Below are positions 10,773 to 21,580 of a stretch of 64,000 bases of DNA, piece after piece. The notes below the pieces were generated by a model, which ran no database searches, was not told the origin of the DNA, and saw only the letters and a program-made list of their open reading frames with translations. Position numbers and translations under genes: made by a program. Each line of letters starts with the position of its first letter. The first letter of the stretch is position 1. The DNA lies in NCBI GenBank assembly GCA_031772625.1, contig CM062818.1:214141742-214205741 (forward strand). Direction: 5' to 3'. The DNA comes from Pinus tabuliformis. Taxonomy: Eukaryota; Streptophyta; Pinopsida; Pinales; Pinaceae.

Positions 10773-12032
10773 ATGGATGAAAACCGAAATTCCAGAGGGA
10801 ATAGAGAGAGAGTTGAGGGTGCCTTCCCCATCAGGGAAACCAATGGGGACACTAAGATGAAGAATATAAGCCCCTATGCCCTACCTCATTTCCATGGCCT
10901 GACGACAGAGGACCCCGACACTTTCCTATTTGAGTTTTTCATTATATGCCGAACCTATGACTATACAGATGATGAGAAAAAGTTAAAATTGTTTCCATCT
11001 ACCCTCAAGGATGCAGTGTTGCGCTGGTTCATGGGTTTACTTGGAGATAGCATCACAACTTGGGCTCAGATGCAACATGCTTTTAACAAAAAATATTAGG
11101 ACTATTGTAGGTAAAAGGATACTAAAGAAGAGATTTTCAAGATGACCATGGGCTGGGATGAATCCTTAGAAGACTATGAATAAATATTCAAACTCAGTTA
11201 CAAAAGGGCTAGGTGCACACTTGACCCCGAGTCACTAAAGTTGGTCCTGCTCAGAGGAGTAAAGGAATATCTTCTTGATACCTTACATTTGTTAGCAGGA
11301 GGATATATCTACCAATTACCCTATGAGGATATCAATACTATCTTTAGAAACCTTTCTAGGGCAGCCAGGAAAAAGGGTAGGAGTAGTCAACCTATGGCCA
11401 GTACATCATCTTCCAACTCATCCATCAAGGGTGAAATTGGAAATATGCTGGAAGATTTCAAAAGTGAGATGCTGCAAACCCTTGCCTTGCAATTGGACAC
11501 CATGAAAATCAAAAGGAAGCAAGAGGAAGCAGAGAGAGCCTTGGACATCTTTTGCCCTAGATGCACCAGGAGGCATCCTAGGAACAAATGTCCATTGAAC
11601 TACATTGAGATTTGCTCGGTCTGTGAAGAAAACCACTCCACAGACAAGTTCCCTTCTTTACCCGAACTCAAAGTTGTATATCAAGGAGCTGAAGGGGTCA
11701 TTGAGCAACTTTGCTACATCAACCAAAGGAGACCTCTTGGGCCTAGACCATACCAGCAGGGTATGGAAGGGTCATCTCATCATATTACAACCTCAGCCAA
11801 ACCACAAATATACCTTCTTGGGGACCCCCTACTCATCCTTCCTAGTCTACAACCCCTCCTTGGTCCTATGCATCTCAGTATCATTCCCAGCCAGTCAGCC
11901 AGTCATTTCAACCTTACATTCCGCCACAACCTCAGTGGAATACCCCACTCCATGGATGGAGGCCCTCCACCACCTACCCAACCACAACTCCTACACTCTT
12001 CTCCACCCAAGACACCCCAGGTGCCTGCCTAG
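10773..12032 (+). pseudogene. Element A gag (broken)
   Basis: Starts at ATG 10773 (MDENRNSRGNRER). The capsid-like retrotransposon gag domain runs from about codon 30 to 200: YALPHFHGLTTEDPDTFLFE, then DAVLRWFMGLLGDSITTW. In-frame stops occur at 11097 (TAG), 11112 (TAA) and about 11180 (TAA), each where glutamine fits. After a basic linker, two zinc-knuckle-like motifs occur: CPRCTRRHPRNKC and CSVCEENHSTDKF, the second lacking its last cysteine. Past about 11770 another frame gives a Pro/Gln/Tyr-rich tail (SYYNLSQTTNIPSWG), so a frameshift is likely there. The protein would form the element's particle. It is dead in this copy. Confidence 0.85.
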
Positions 12033-12278
12033 CCAAATCTGAACCCGAACAATAGGCAGGAACAACAAGTATACAGTGGAGAGACATCATACCCATATTA
12101 TGTTATAGAAATCTAGGAGATCAACCTAAGATCTGGGAGAATTATCTCGGATAACCAACCTCCATCTTCACATAGGGAGGTTGAGGAAGAAAGAGAGGAA
12201 AGCAACCTTAAAGTAAATCCACCCTTTCCTGAAAGATTAGCCCAACCACTCCAGCCTACCCCAGAAGAAACTGAACTT

Positions 12279-12566
12279 TTGGGAGAATTGAAAAATCTCT
12301 ATGTAAATATCCCCCTTCTCCAGGAAATAAAAGACGTTCTCATTTACAATAAGTTGATTAAGGAGAAATGCTTCAAGCATCCAGGAAGAAGAAAAATGGA
12401 TGCCCCTACCATTAATGTCATTGGGGCATCATCCGACTTAATGTTGGGGCAGGTAATATGTCTGAAATATTTGGACCTTGGAAGCCCTGTAATAGATGTG
12501 CACATTAATGGCACCATCGTCCCACACACTTTGATCGATCTTGGGGCTGCCACAATCTCTAGAGCA
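12279..12566 (+). pseudogene. Element A protease remnant
   Basis: Same frame as gag. The N-terminal part reads GELKNLYVNIPLLQEIKDVL, the conserved segment before the Athila/Tat protease. The C-terminal part has VIDVHINGTIVPHTLIDLGA, where LIDLGA stands for the catalytic D-(S/T/L)-G motif. The frame is lost about 15 residues later, and RT resumes in another frame after what looks like a deletion of the rest of the protease. It would have processed the gag-pol polyprotein. Confidence 0.78.
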
Positions 12567-13536
12567 TGATTTACCTTTATGGTTGGAGGAGGAGGAAGAA
12601 GATGAGGTTTATTCCGCCCAACTTTATGCTTTGGAAGCAACCATAGGAGGAGGACAGCAAGATGAGGATGACTTAATTGAACACCTGCTCCAAAGTCCAA
12701 CTCCTAGTTCGTTACCATTAGAAGAAGAAGTAAGGGAAACCCAGAACAATCATCCAATTGACTTATGCTTAGCTGATTCCAACCCACTCCGTGTCAAAAC
12801 CATAGAATTCAACCCAGAGAAAACTTTGAAAATTAATCCATCTCTTTCTTCTCTCGAAGAGGAAAAGCTATGCAACATGTTGAGAGAAAACCTAGAAGCC
12901 TTCGCTTGGAGTTACAAGGAAATGAAGGGAGTACACCCCTCAGTGTGTACTCACCACATATACATCAAAGAAGGTTGCAAGCCGGTCCAAAAACCACAAA
13001 GGAGGATGAATCCAGCTCTTAAATATATAGTCAAAGAAGAACTGCAAAAACTGCTAGATGCAGGATTCATTTACCCTATCTCCGATAGTGAGTGGGTCTC
13101 TCCTTTAGTGTTAGTTCCAAAGAAAAATGGTAAGTGGAGGATTTGTGTCGATTACAGGGAGTTGAACAAAGCCACAAAGAAGGATCATTTTCCTCTACCC
13201 TTCATTGACCAAGTGCTAGATGGTCTAGCAGGGAAGAAGTTTTTTTCTTTCCTAGATGGATTCAGTGGGTACAACCAAATCCAAATCTTCCCAGAAGACT
13301 GGGATTAGACCACATTGACTTGTCCTTGGGGTAATTTTGCCTATAGATTGCTTCCTTTTGGCCTATGCAATGCTCCTGCCACTTTCCAGAGAGCAGTCTT
13401 GAGTGATTTTCAAGAAGCCCTGACTAACCTAGGCAAAGTATTGCACAAATGCATTGAAATGAACCTGTCTCTCAGTCTGGAAAAGTGTGAATTCTTAATG
13501 ACTGGAGGGACCGTGCTAGGTCATTCAATATCTTAG
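12541..13536 (+). pseudogene. Element A reverse transcriptase with the catalytic YxDD segment deleted
   Basis: An acidic linker (LEEEEEDEVYSAQLYALEA) precedes RT. RT motifs in order: RRMNPALKYIVKEELQKLL, WVSPLVLVPKKNGKWRICVD, FIDQVLDGLAGKKFFSFLDG, FSGYNQIQIFPEDWD, a TAG at 13306, then TCPWGNFAYRLLPFGLCNAP and ATFQRAVLS. Directly after AVLS the sequence jumps to DFQEALTNLGKVLHK. The block that normally contains the Y-x-D-D active site, a few tens of residues, is absent without loss of frame. The stop at 13534 falls at a position where glutamine fits. This copy could not have coded for an active polymerase. Confidence 0.88.
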
Positions 13537-13616
13537 CAAGGACTGCAGGTGGACCCGAACAAAATATTATCCAAAGGGTCCCACCTCCACAAAATCATAG
13601 GAATGTCAGGAGTTTC

Positions 13617-14200
13617 TTGGGGTTAGCTGGATACTACCGAAGGTTCATAAAGGACTTCAGCAAGTTGGCCTCCCCTTTATTTGGGTTGTTGGCCAAAAAT
13701 TCTGACTTTATATGGTCAAAACGCTGTCAAGAGGCCTTAGACATTTTAAAGGGTAACTTGACCACTGCACCAATTCTTCAATGCCCAAACTGGGCCCTCC
13801 CTTTTCATATTCATGTTATGCCTCACACAAAGCCATAGGAGTAGCCTTTGGTCAGGTAGAGGAGAAATTTCCCTATGCCATCTATTTTATCAGTAAGAAC
13901 CTGTCAAAGGTTGAGCTAAATTATATTGTGACCAAAAAGGAACTCTTGGCTATTGTGCATTCATTAAACAAATTTAGGCATTACATTATAGGCTACCAAA
14001 CATTTGCGCATGCTGACCACGCTGAAATCAAATATTTAATGAACAATCCAGATGTGAATGCTAGAATTATAAGATGGTTACTTTTATTACAGCAGTTTGA
14101 TATAACTATTGTTGATAAGCCTGGTAAGGAAAATATTGTTGCAGACTTTCTATCTAGGATGAATTTGCCTGCAGGTGAGGAAGGAATGATGGATGACTAG
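13617..14200 (+). pseudogene. Element A RNase H remnant, two frames
   Basis: Frame 1 (13617-13838) begins with the RT connection GLAGYYRRFIKDFSKLASPL and runs to the start of RNase H. Frame 2 (13781-14200) continues with AIGVAFGQVEEKFPYAIYFI, KELLAIVHSLNKFRHYIIGY, HADHAEIKYLMNN and the terminal VADFLSRMN. The first catalytic aspartate (normally CDAS) reads CYAS in frame 2, a GAT to TAT type change. With the frameshift, the domain is inactive. Two other acidic positions are still recognisable. Confidence 0.85.
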
Positions 14201-14399
14201 TTACCAGACGAGCATTTGGTTTCTATTTCAGTTCTCTCCCCATGGTTTGCTGATATAGCAAACTATTTGGTATCAGCACAGTTCCCACCAAACTTTCCCT
14301 CCAAATAAAAGAGCAAGATAGTCAGGAAAAGTGCCCCCTTCACCTGGATTGGGGGCAATCTTTTCAAACTTGGCCCAAATCAAATCTTAAGAAGGTGTG

Positions 14400-15574
14400 T
14401 AAGGGAAGAGGAAGTTTTTGACATCCTTCTGACCTGTCATAATGGGCCTTGTGGAGGTCACTTTGCAGCAAAGAGGACAACATTCAAAGTGTTACAAGCG
14501 AGCTATTATTGGCCCACTCTTCACCAGGATGTGAAAAAGTACATTATTTAGTATGATCGATGCCAGAGGATGGGAAAGCCTACTCCAAGAGATGAAATTC
14601 CCCTACAACCTCAAGTGACTTTCGAGCCATTTGACAAGTGGGGCATGGACTTCATTGGGCCTATCAACCCTCCTTCAAAGCAAAAATAGTACATTATTGT
14701 GTGCACTGATTATTTGACTAAGTGGGCTAAAACCAAGGCGATTAAGGCAGAAACAAAAGAGAAGGTGGCTAAGTTCCTAAGGGAGAATGTATTCTACAAA
14801 TTTGGGTACCCTAGAGAGCTAGTCACAGACCAAGGCAGCCAGTTTACCTCCAACATGATTGAAGAACTACTCAGCCATCACAAAATCAAGCATAGGACCT
14901 CCACTCCTTATCATCCACAAGCTAATGGGCAAGTGGAGGTGACCAACAGGGCATTGAAGAGCATCTTAACCAAGGTAGTGAGCAGCAATAGGAAGGATTG
15001 GGCAAAGAGACTAGTTGAGGCCATCTTGGCCTATAATACAACATGGAAGACCACCACTGGATTTACACCCTATGAGCTAGTCTATGGGAAAAAGGCTTTG
15101 TTGTCCATTGAGTTTGAATATAACACATTGAGAATGGCAGCCCAACTAGATTTGGATCTTATTCATGCACAGAAAGAAATATTGTTCCATTTGAATGACT
15201 TGGATGAATTCAGAATGCAGGCTCTCCTACATACAAAGATAGTTTAGCTTCAACGGAAGATCTGGCATGATAGACATATTAAGGAGAAGCAATTTCAAGA
15301 GGGGGATTGGGCACTGTTATATGATTCTAGGTATAAAGACTTAAAACGAAAGCTAAGGATAATATGGCTCGGACCTTATGTGGTAGAAAGATGCCATGAT
15401 AATGGTTCAATGCAAATCAAAACTATAGATGAAGAAGCCATTCCATTGCTTGTTAATGGACACCGATTGAAAATGTATAAGAGGCCTTTATCAAAACAAG
15501 AGTTCATTGACAATATCAATAATACAGTGATGATGGTGGAGCAAGTTCTAGCTCCTCCTTCATCAGGTCGCTGA
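14400..15574 (+). pseudogene. Element A integrase remnant
   Basis: Same frame as the second RNase H block. The zinc-binding HHCC region spans about 14440-14580 (CHNGPCGGHFAAKRTTFKVL, then YDRCQRMGKPTPRDEIPLQP). The DDE core keeps its three acidic residues: GMDFIGPINPPS, LVTDQGSQFTSN and HPQANGQVEVTNRAL. The C-terminal domain includes GDWALLYDSRYKDLK and WLGPYVVERCHDNG and ends at 15574. Stops at about 14549, 14687 and 15244 replace residues that are best read as glutamine. No chromodomain follows, as expected for Athila/Tat rather than chromoviruses. It would have inserted the element's DNA into the genome. Confidence 0.9.
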
Positions 15575-15589
15575 AAAAGAGAAAAATAA

Positions 15590-15785
15590 TAAAGATTCAG
15601 GTGAAACCTCCATGAGGCGCCTGAGTCCCATATTTGGGTTGAAAACCTCGTGAGGCAGCCCAATGATGAAAGAAGAAAAAAAATTAAAAAAAGAATAAGA
15701 AGATCCCTGGGTGAAAACCTTCCTTGAGGCGCCTAGGGAAAACATCTAGGGTGAAAACCCCTCTGAGGCAGCCTAGGTGTTTTTC
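15590..15785 (+). repeat. Four GGTGAAAACC...TGAGGCGCC-type repeats after element A pol
   Basis: Four degenerate copies of the phrase (G)GTGAAAACCTC...TGAGGC(G/A)(C/G)CC follow the integrase stop, at about 15599, 15636, 15711 and 15750, separated by A-rich runs. Comparable GTGAAAACC/GAGGCGCC strings follow pol in other plant Ty3 elements as far as I recall. They are not coding. Role unknown; an RNA structure is possible because TGAGGCGCCTAG is partly self-complementary. Confidence 0.7.
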
Positions 15786-17328
15786 TAAAAAAGAAAGAGA
15801 TAAAAAAGATATAATTGTTATTTCCAGGTGGGCGAGAAAGACAATCAAGGAGCAAAGAGAAGATCCAAAGGGAACCCTGCCTCACATATATTCATCTCCT
15901 CCACTCTTTACCATGCATCCCTCCATTAATTCCACTATTTTTTCACTTCATTGCTTCAATTTAGGCGAATACTGTGTTTTCTACAAGATCCCCTGTATTC
16001 CTACAGGATCCCTTGAAAACCTACAGGATCATAGTGGACTGGAAAACCTACAGGAAGAAATTTGAGGGTGAATGGTAGGTTGGATAGGTCTCCAAAATTA
16101 ATTCTAGACATGATCTAACCCCTCACCTCGTCCATTACCATCATCCCTGCACTCACCATTCAAAACAAAAAGAGATAAGTTTATGCCAGTTATGAAAAAA
16201 GAAAAAAAAAAGGAAAACAAAGGAGAGTAAGAGCATTACCTGAATGTCCCTTGCCCCACACACACACCTACTCCCTTTGTCCATTCATTGCAGCATCCTC
16301 ATAGCCCCAGCAAGCAACATGATTAAGAAATTCTAAGGGAGAAGCAAGTACAGGACATCCTGTAGGAAATCTTGTAGCAGCCTATCCCACAGAATATCAA
16401 TCATCAGCTACAGGTATTCACTAGGATGATCCAGGAGCTCCATAGTAGCAGCAGCATTAGATCTTCAGTCACAAACACCTGCAAAAGCCAAGAAACCATC
16501 AGTAGATAGTAGAGGACCAAGAAGAATGATCATGCAGCAAATAAACAACGTAGCACCTCTGATCTTCGACAACTACAGCATGGCATTGAGACCACTAGTA
16601 AGTATCCCACTCACTCACTCATATGCATCATTTGATAAAAAGTTGTAAGGGTTACGAGGTAGTTGGTTTATAAGTGAAAAGGTGGCCAGTTAACTTGGCC
16701 ACCTTCGTTCAGTCATCACATAAATGCAGTCAACTCAAAGACAGAGGAGGAGTAGGACAAGAAGTGGTTAACTACGAATCTATGAGGTGGGAGTTGATTA
16801 CAGGGAGTGGGAATGATGAGGTGGTAGTGGGGACCAACAGTCCAAAAATGGAAACGTATCTCTGCTGCCAGCACACCACCTCACCCCAAAAAGCCATAAA
16901 GGGAAACAAAACAATGTTTGCATGCATTCATGCATTCCACCTCCTCGAAATTCCCTCACTCAAGTCGCTCTCTTAACTCTAGCCACCCACCAAAAGGAAG
17001 GATCCATTGTTCTGCAAGAGAATTTCTACAGGAGCATGCACAGGAATTCCAACAAGAGCAGTCTATAGGATACATAGAGTCAGTCTACAGGATAGGCAGA
17101 GAGGGGTTCAAGAGGGAATATCACGAAAATTGTCCACTACCACCATTCTAAAGAGGTAGGATCTAAAAATCCATCCCCATTTACAAGCAAACGAACTAGA
17201 AATGCTCTAAAAGCTAGTGGATATAACAACTGAGGGAGGTGAATTACATACACAGGAAACTCTGTTTTCTCCTGAATTTAAAGTTCTTGTGTCAAACCTC
17301 TCATTTCCTCTTCAAGCCTCACAAGTAA
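15786..17328 (+). other. Element A region between pol and the downstream ORF
   Basis: No supported gene. It has many CTACAGGA/TACAGGAT phrases (about 15985-16060, 16350-16425, 17020-17095) and a perfect 10-bp hairpin at 16679-16705. An ORF at 16674-16976 shows no protein features. CACAAGTAAGATG at the end of the stretch looks like a splice-donor-like sequence fused to the start of the next ORF, but splicing cannot be confirmed from sequence alone. Confidence 0.55.
16679..16705 (+). promoter_or_regulatory. Perfect 10-bp inverted repeat with 7-base loop
   Basis: AAGGTGGCCA, then GTTAACT, then TGGCCACCTT. It contains no mismatch although the neighbouring genes are badly decayed. It lies about 0.65 kb before the downstream ORF. 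It could be an RNA hairpin or a dyad for a DNA-binding protein; which one is unknown. Confidence 0.45.
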
Positions 17329-17329
17329 G

Positions 17330-18918
17330 ATGACAGGAGGGTTTAATAAGAGAGAATCCACAAACACTGTGAGGATACAACAACACGCCCAAGTGCTTGA
17401 AATCTTTATAAGACACCAATGGATGGGGTTTTTCGAAAAATTCACAGGGTATGATGATGAGGTGGCTCAAGAATTTGCTCATTCCCTCACTCCACACAGT
17501 AGAATCCATGCCACTATTATAGTTAGAGGGCTCACTATAGATCTCACCCCAGAGTTCATCAGTAGGGTCACCACACTTCCCCTAGGAATTCCATGGAGAA
17601 AAGAAGACAAAGCAGACAGCCAGGTGGCAAAAAGGAAATTCTTTTTAGAAGGTGAAGAACCCACAGAGGATAAAAATGGAGTAAGGAGGGACAGTCTGCC
17701 ATACCCATGGAGTAAGAATCACTCATAGACTCTAGCAACAAATTAAAGGAAGGGAATTCACAACAATTGGCTCACCATGGGTTGATCAGGATCCTCATTG
17801 AGGAAGCCCTCCAAAACCTCAGGATCCCTATAACATGGTCATTCTTCAGAGACTTACCAGCAGAGGATGACATCAAAACCCTCACCTATGATGTTAGTCC
17901 TTTTGTCAGTGAAGAGGAGGAAAAACAAGAAGAAGAAATACAGAGCTAGATGGGGATGAGATGGATGAAGAAGAAACTAATACAAAGGAACATGATGAAG
18001 AAGAAGAAGAAGGGGGAGAATAGAAGGAGGACGACGCTGAAACAAAGGAGGAAATGAAGGAAGAAACTGATGGAGATGAAAAAGAATAGCAAGAGGAAGA
18101 AGATAAGAAAAACAGAGAGGAAGAAGGCATTGAAACAGAAGGGGAAGAACACAAGGAGGAGTCATCTAGGGTGTCTCTAGAGGCCCCTAAGAGGGAGGTA
18201 GCAATTGCCCTCACTGCTCTCAGCACCCCAGTCAAGAAAAAAGGGAAAAGAAGGAGGCAAACCCCTCTATATTTCAGAACAAGAAAGAGCACAAGAATAA
18301 AACAAGGGAAGCCATGAAATATCAACAAAAATCCCTATTGATATTGCAGATTCCCCTACACCAAGGGACAGAGAAGCAATAATGAGATATCAACTTGAGA
18401 GGGAAAATGCATGGCTGAGAGGACAGCTGCAGGAAAGGGAAAGCCAACTAGCATGTATGGCCAACCTCTCCTTGGAGGCCATCCAATGTAGGATCCCAGC
18501 TAAATCCTATGCTCTTTACCTCAGAGAACAGTGGCTACAATTTCATATTAAAACACTAGCACAAAGGGGCACCATGCCATTTCAAGACTACATGCAGTTT
18601 ATTGATCTTTCTGATCAAAGTACACTGGAGGATAGGGCCAAAATGGCTAAGTTTTATATGCACAACATGGCCCTCACAGGCATGAATGTTTGGGATCCTA
18701 ATGTCGAGCTAGGAGATCTACAATTAATGGCTTTGGCATCGTGGATGAACCATGAGGAGTCAAGGGCTGCAGAGATGAAAAGAATATTGGCCAGAGAGCA
18801 AAATGAACCTATTTTCACCAGAGTTGAACAATCAAATCCCATGGCCCTAATCAACACCCATAATCTAATTCCAAATGATCCTCAGCTGGCACCTAGATAT
18901 CTTGCTACCCAAGAGTGA
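17330..18918 (+). pseudogene. Element A downstream ORF (after pol), plant-transposon-type domain plus coiled coil
   Basis: The first block (17330-17728) reads VLEIFIRHQWMGFFEKFTGY, then IHATIIVRGLTIDLTPEFIS, then TTLPLGIPWRKEDKADSQ. This resembles the 'putative plant transposon protein' type of domain common in plant retroelement proteins. A frameshift leads to 17767-17949 (LIRILIEEALQNLRIPITWS), then a very acidic, Glu-rich stretch that is broken in several frames (about 17900-18230). The last block (18382-18918) begins with a coiled coil (MRYQLERENAWLRGQLQERE), continues through YALYLREQWLQFHIKTLAQR, and ends shortly before the foldback insertion. No signal peptide or membrane span is seen, so it is not a typical env-like protein. 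Its first block resembles the ORF upstream of gag. Confidence 0.7.
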
Positions 18919-18927
18919 GCAATTTCA

Positions 18928-20866
18928 ACAATGTAAACTTTGAAACGGGAACTGATACTGTTACCCGTTTCGTAGAGATAGCAAAAAAATGACCCGATTT
19001 TCAAAAGTGGTGATGCAGAATACACATGTTTTTTTTAGAACATGGTTTTTGGAACTTTAATTTTTTTCATGTGCATTAAGTTTTAGAATGGTAGTGATTT
19101 TCATGCTGATTTTAAAAAGTGAGTATTCTACATCACACCCTTTTTTTAAAAGACCTATTTTTTTACTTTAAATTTTCTAGTGTGTGAAATGTAAAAAATT
19201 ATTTTCTAAATTTGATAGTTTTTGAAGTGGTCATTTTATTCATATTTTCTTGTTCTCTATCTTAATTTTTTTTTTTTTTTTAGTGGGGTTTTTATTGTTT
19301 TGCGTTTTTAAATTAGAAAGTCGATAGTTTGAATTTTAGATAATCTACATATTTATACATCCTTAATTAATTTTTCAATCCACATGAAATAATTGTCTCT
19401 AAAAAACAAATATAAAAAAATATATAAAAAGACAAAAAAAAAATGTTAAAAAAAAATTATCTCAAAAACCCTAAAAGAATTTGGAAAAAAACAAAAATTA
19501 AAAATATATATATATATATATAAAATTAAGTAAGTGAAGATAGAGAAATTAAGAAAAAACATTAGCAAAAACTAGGAAAAAAATAAAAGAAATTAAAAAC
19601 AAACTAGTTTAAAAAAATAAATAGAAAATTAACGAAAAAAATTAAAAAAGTAGTAAAATTGATATTAAAAAAATCAAAAATAAAATCAAATTATAAAAAA
19701 AAAAAACCCAAAAAAATATGAATATGGCGGAAAATATATGTTTTTTCAAATGAGAAAATAAATTAAAAAAAATAAAAAAAACATTTACAATTTATAAAAA
19801 AATACTTATTTTTGATTTTTTTTTTTTAATTCAAATTATAAAAAAAAAAAAAAAAAAACCATAAAACAAATTAAAATTATATGAAAAAAAAAACCCCAAA
19901 AATGCATATTTTTTATTTTTATTTTTTTTAAAGTTAATAATAATTATTTTTATTGAACCTAAAAATTTTATTTAAAAGAAATTAAAATTAAAATTAATTA
20001 TTTTTTTTTAAATAAACCCTTTTTTTTATTCAAAAGAATTATAAATTTTTTTTTTAACACTTTTTTTTTTAAATTTATAAATACAAATAAGTAAAAAAAA
20101 AAATTAATTATTTTTCAAAAAAATTTAAATTTTTAATTTCAAATTTAAAAATTTATTAAAAATTAAAAATTAACGTATTTTTTAAATATCAAATTTAAAA
20201 ATTTATTAAAAAAAAATAACGCATTTTTTTTTTTTTTTTTTTTATTAAAAAAAAAAAAATTGGTTTCGGGCCCCCACCCCTCGGCCGCCTGTGGTGGCGC
20301 GGCCGTGGGCGGAGGGCCTGCGCGCAGGCCCCTCCTCCCACAGCCGCGCCACCACGGGCAGCTGGGGAGTGGGGGCTCGATTCCCGGAATCGAGCCCCCG
20401 CCCCCCGGCCGTCAGTGGTGGCGCGGCCGTGGGCCCTCGCGCAGGCCCCTCCGCCCACGGCCGCGCCACCATGGGCGGCCGAGGGGCGGGGGCCCGAAAC
20501 CAAATTCTTTTTTTTAATAAAAAACAAACAAAAAAAAATGCGTTAATTTTTTTTTTAATTTTAATTTTTTTTTTTAATAAATTTTTAAATTTGATATTTA
20601 AAAAATGCGTTAAATTTTTTTTTAATTTTAAATTTTTATTTTTTAATAAATTTTTAAATTTGAAATTAAAAATTTAAATTTTTTTGAAAAAAATTTATTT
20701 TTTTTTTTTTTAATTATTTGTATTTATAAATTTTTAAAAAAAGTGTTAAAAAAAAAATTATAATTCTTTTAAATAAAAAAAAAGGTTTATTTTAAAAAAA
20801 ATTAATTTTAATTTTAATTTCTTTTAAATAAAATTTTAAGGTTCAATAAAAATAATTATTATTAAC

Positions 20867-20915
<49 letters not shown>

Positions 20916-21547
20916 TATGCATTTTTGGGGTTTTTTTTTTCATATAATTTTAATTTGTTTTATGGTTTTTTTTTATAATTTGAATTTTAAAAAAAAAAAA
21001 ATTATAAATTGTAAATGTGTGTTTTTTTTTTTTTTTTTTTGAAAAGACATATATTTTCCGCCATATTCATATTTTTTTGGGTTTTTTTTTTATAATTTGA
21101 TTTTATTTTTGATTTTTTTAATATCAATTTTACTACTTTTTTAATTTTTTTCGTTAATTTTCTATTTATTTTTTTAAACTAGTTTGTTTTTTATTTTTTT
21201 TCCTAGTTTTTGCTAGTGTTTTTTTCTTAATTTCTCTATTTTTACTTACTTAATTTTATATATATATATATATATAATATTTTATTTTTTTTCCAAATTC
21301 TTTTAGGGTTTATGAGATAAATTTTTTTTAACATTTTTTATTTTTTATTTTTGTCTTTTATATATATATATATATATATATATTTAAATTTATTTTTTTC
21401 CAAATTCTTTTTTGATATGTGAGATAATTTTTTTTTTACTTTTTTTATTTTTTATTTTTTTATTTTTCTATTTTTTTTAAATCTAGTTTGTTTTTGTTTT
21501 TCTTAATTTTTTTTTTATTTTTCTATTTTTACCTACTTAATTTTTAG

Positions 21548-21580
<33 letters not shown>

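Noticed and set aside
17330..18918. Envelope-like protein downstream of pol in element A
   Set aside because: No signal peptide, hydrophobic membrane span or furin-like site; charged coiled coil instead.
20195..20677. Gly/Ala/Arg-rich ORFs in the GC core of the foldback
   Set aside because: Present on both strands because of the palindrome and the high GC content; no conserved protein.
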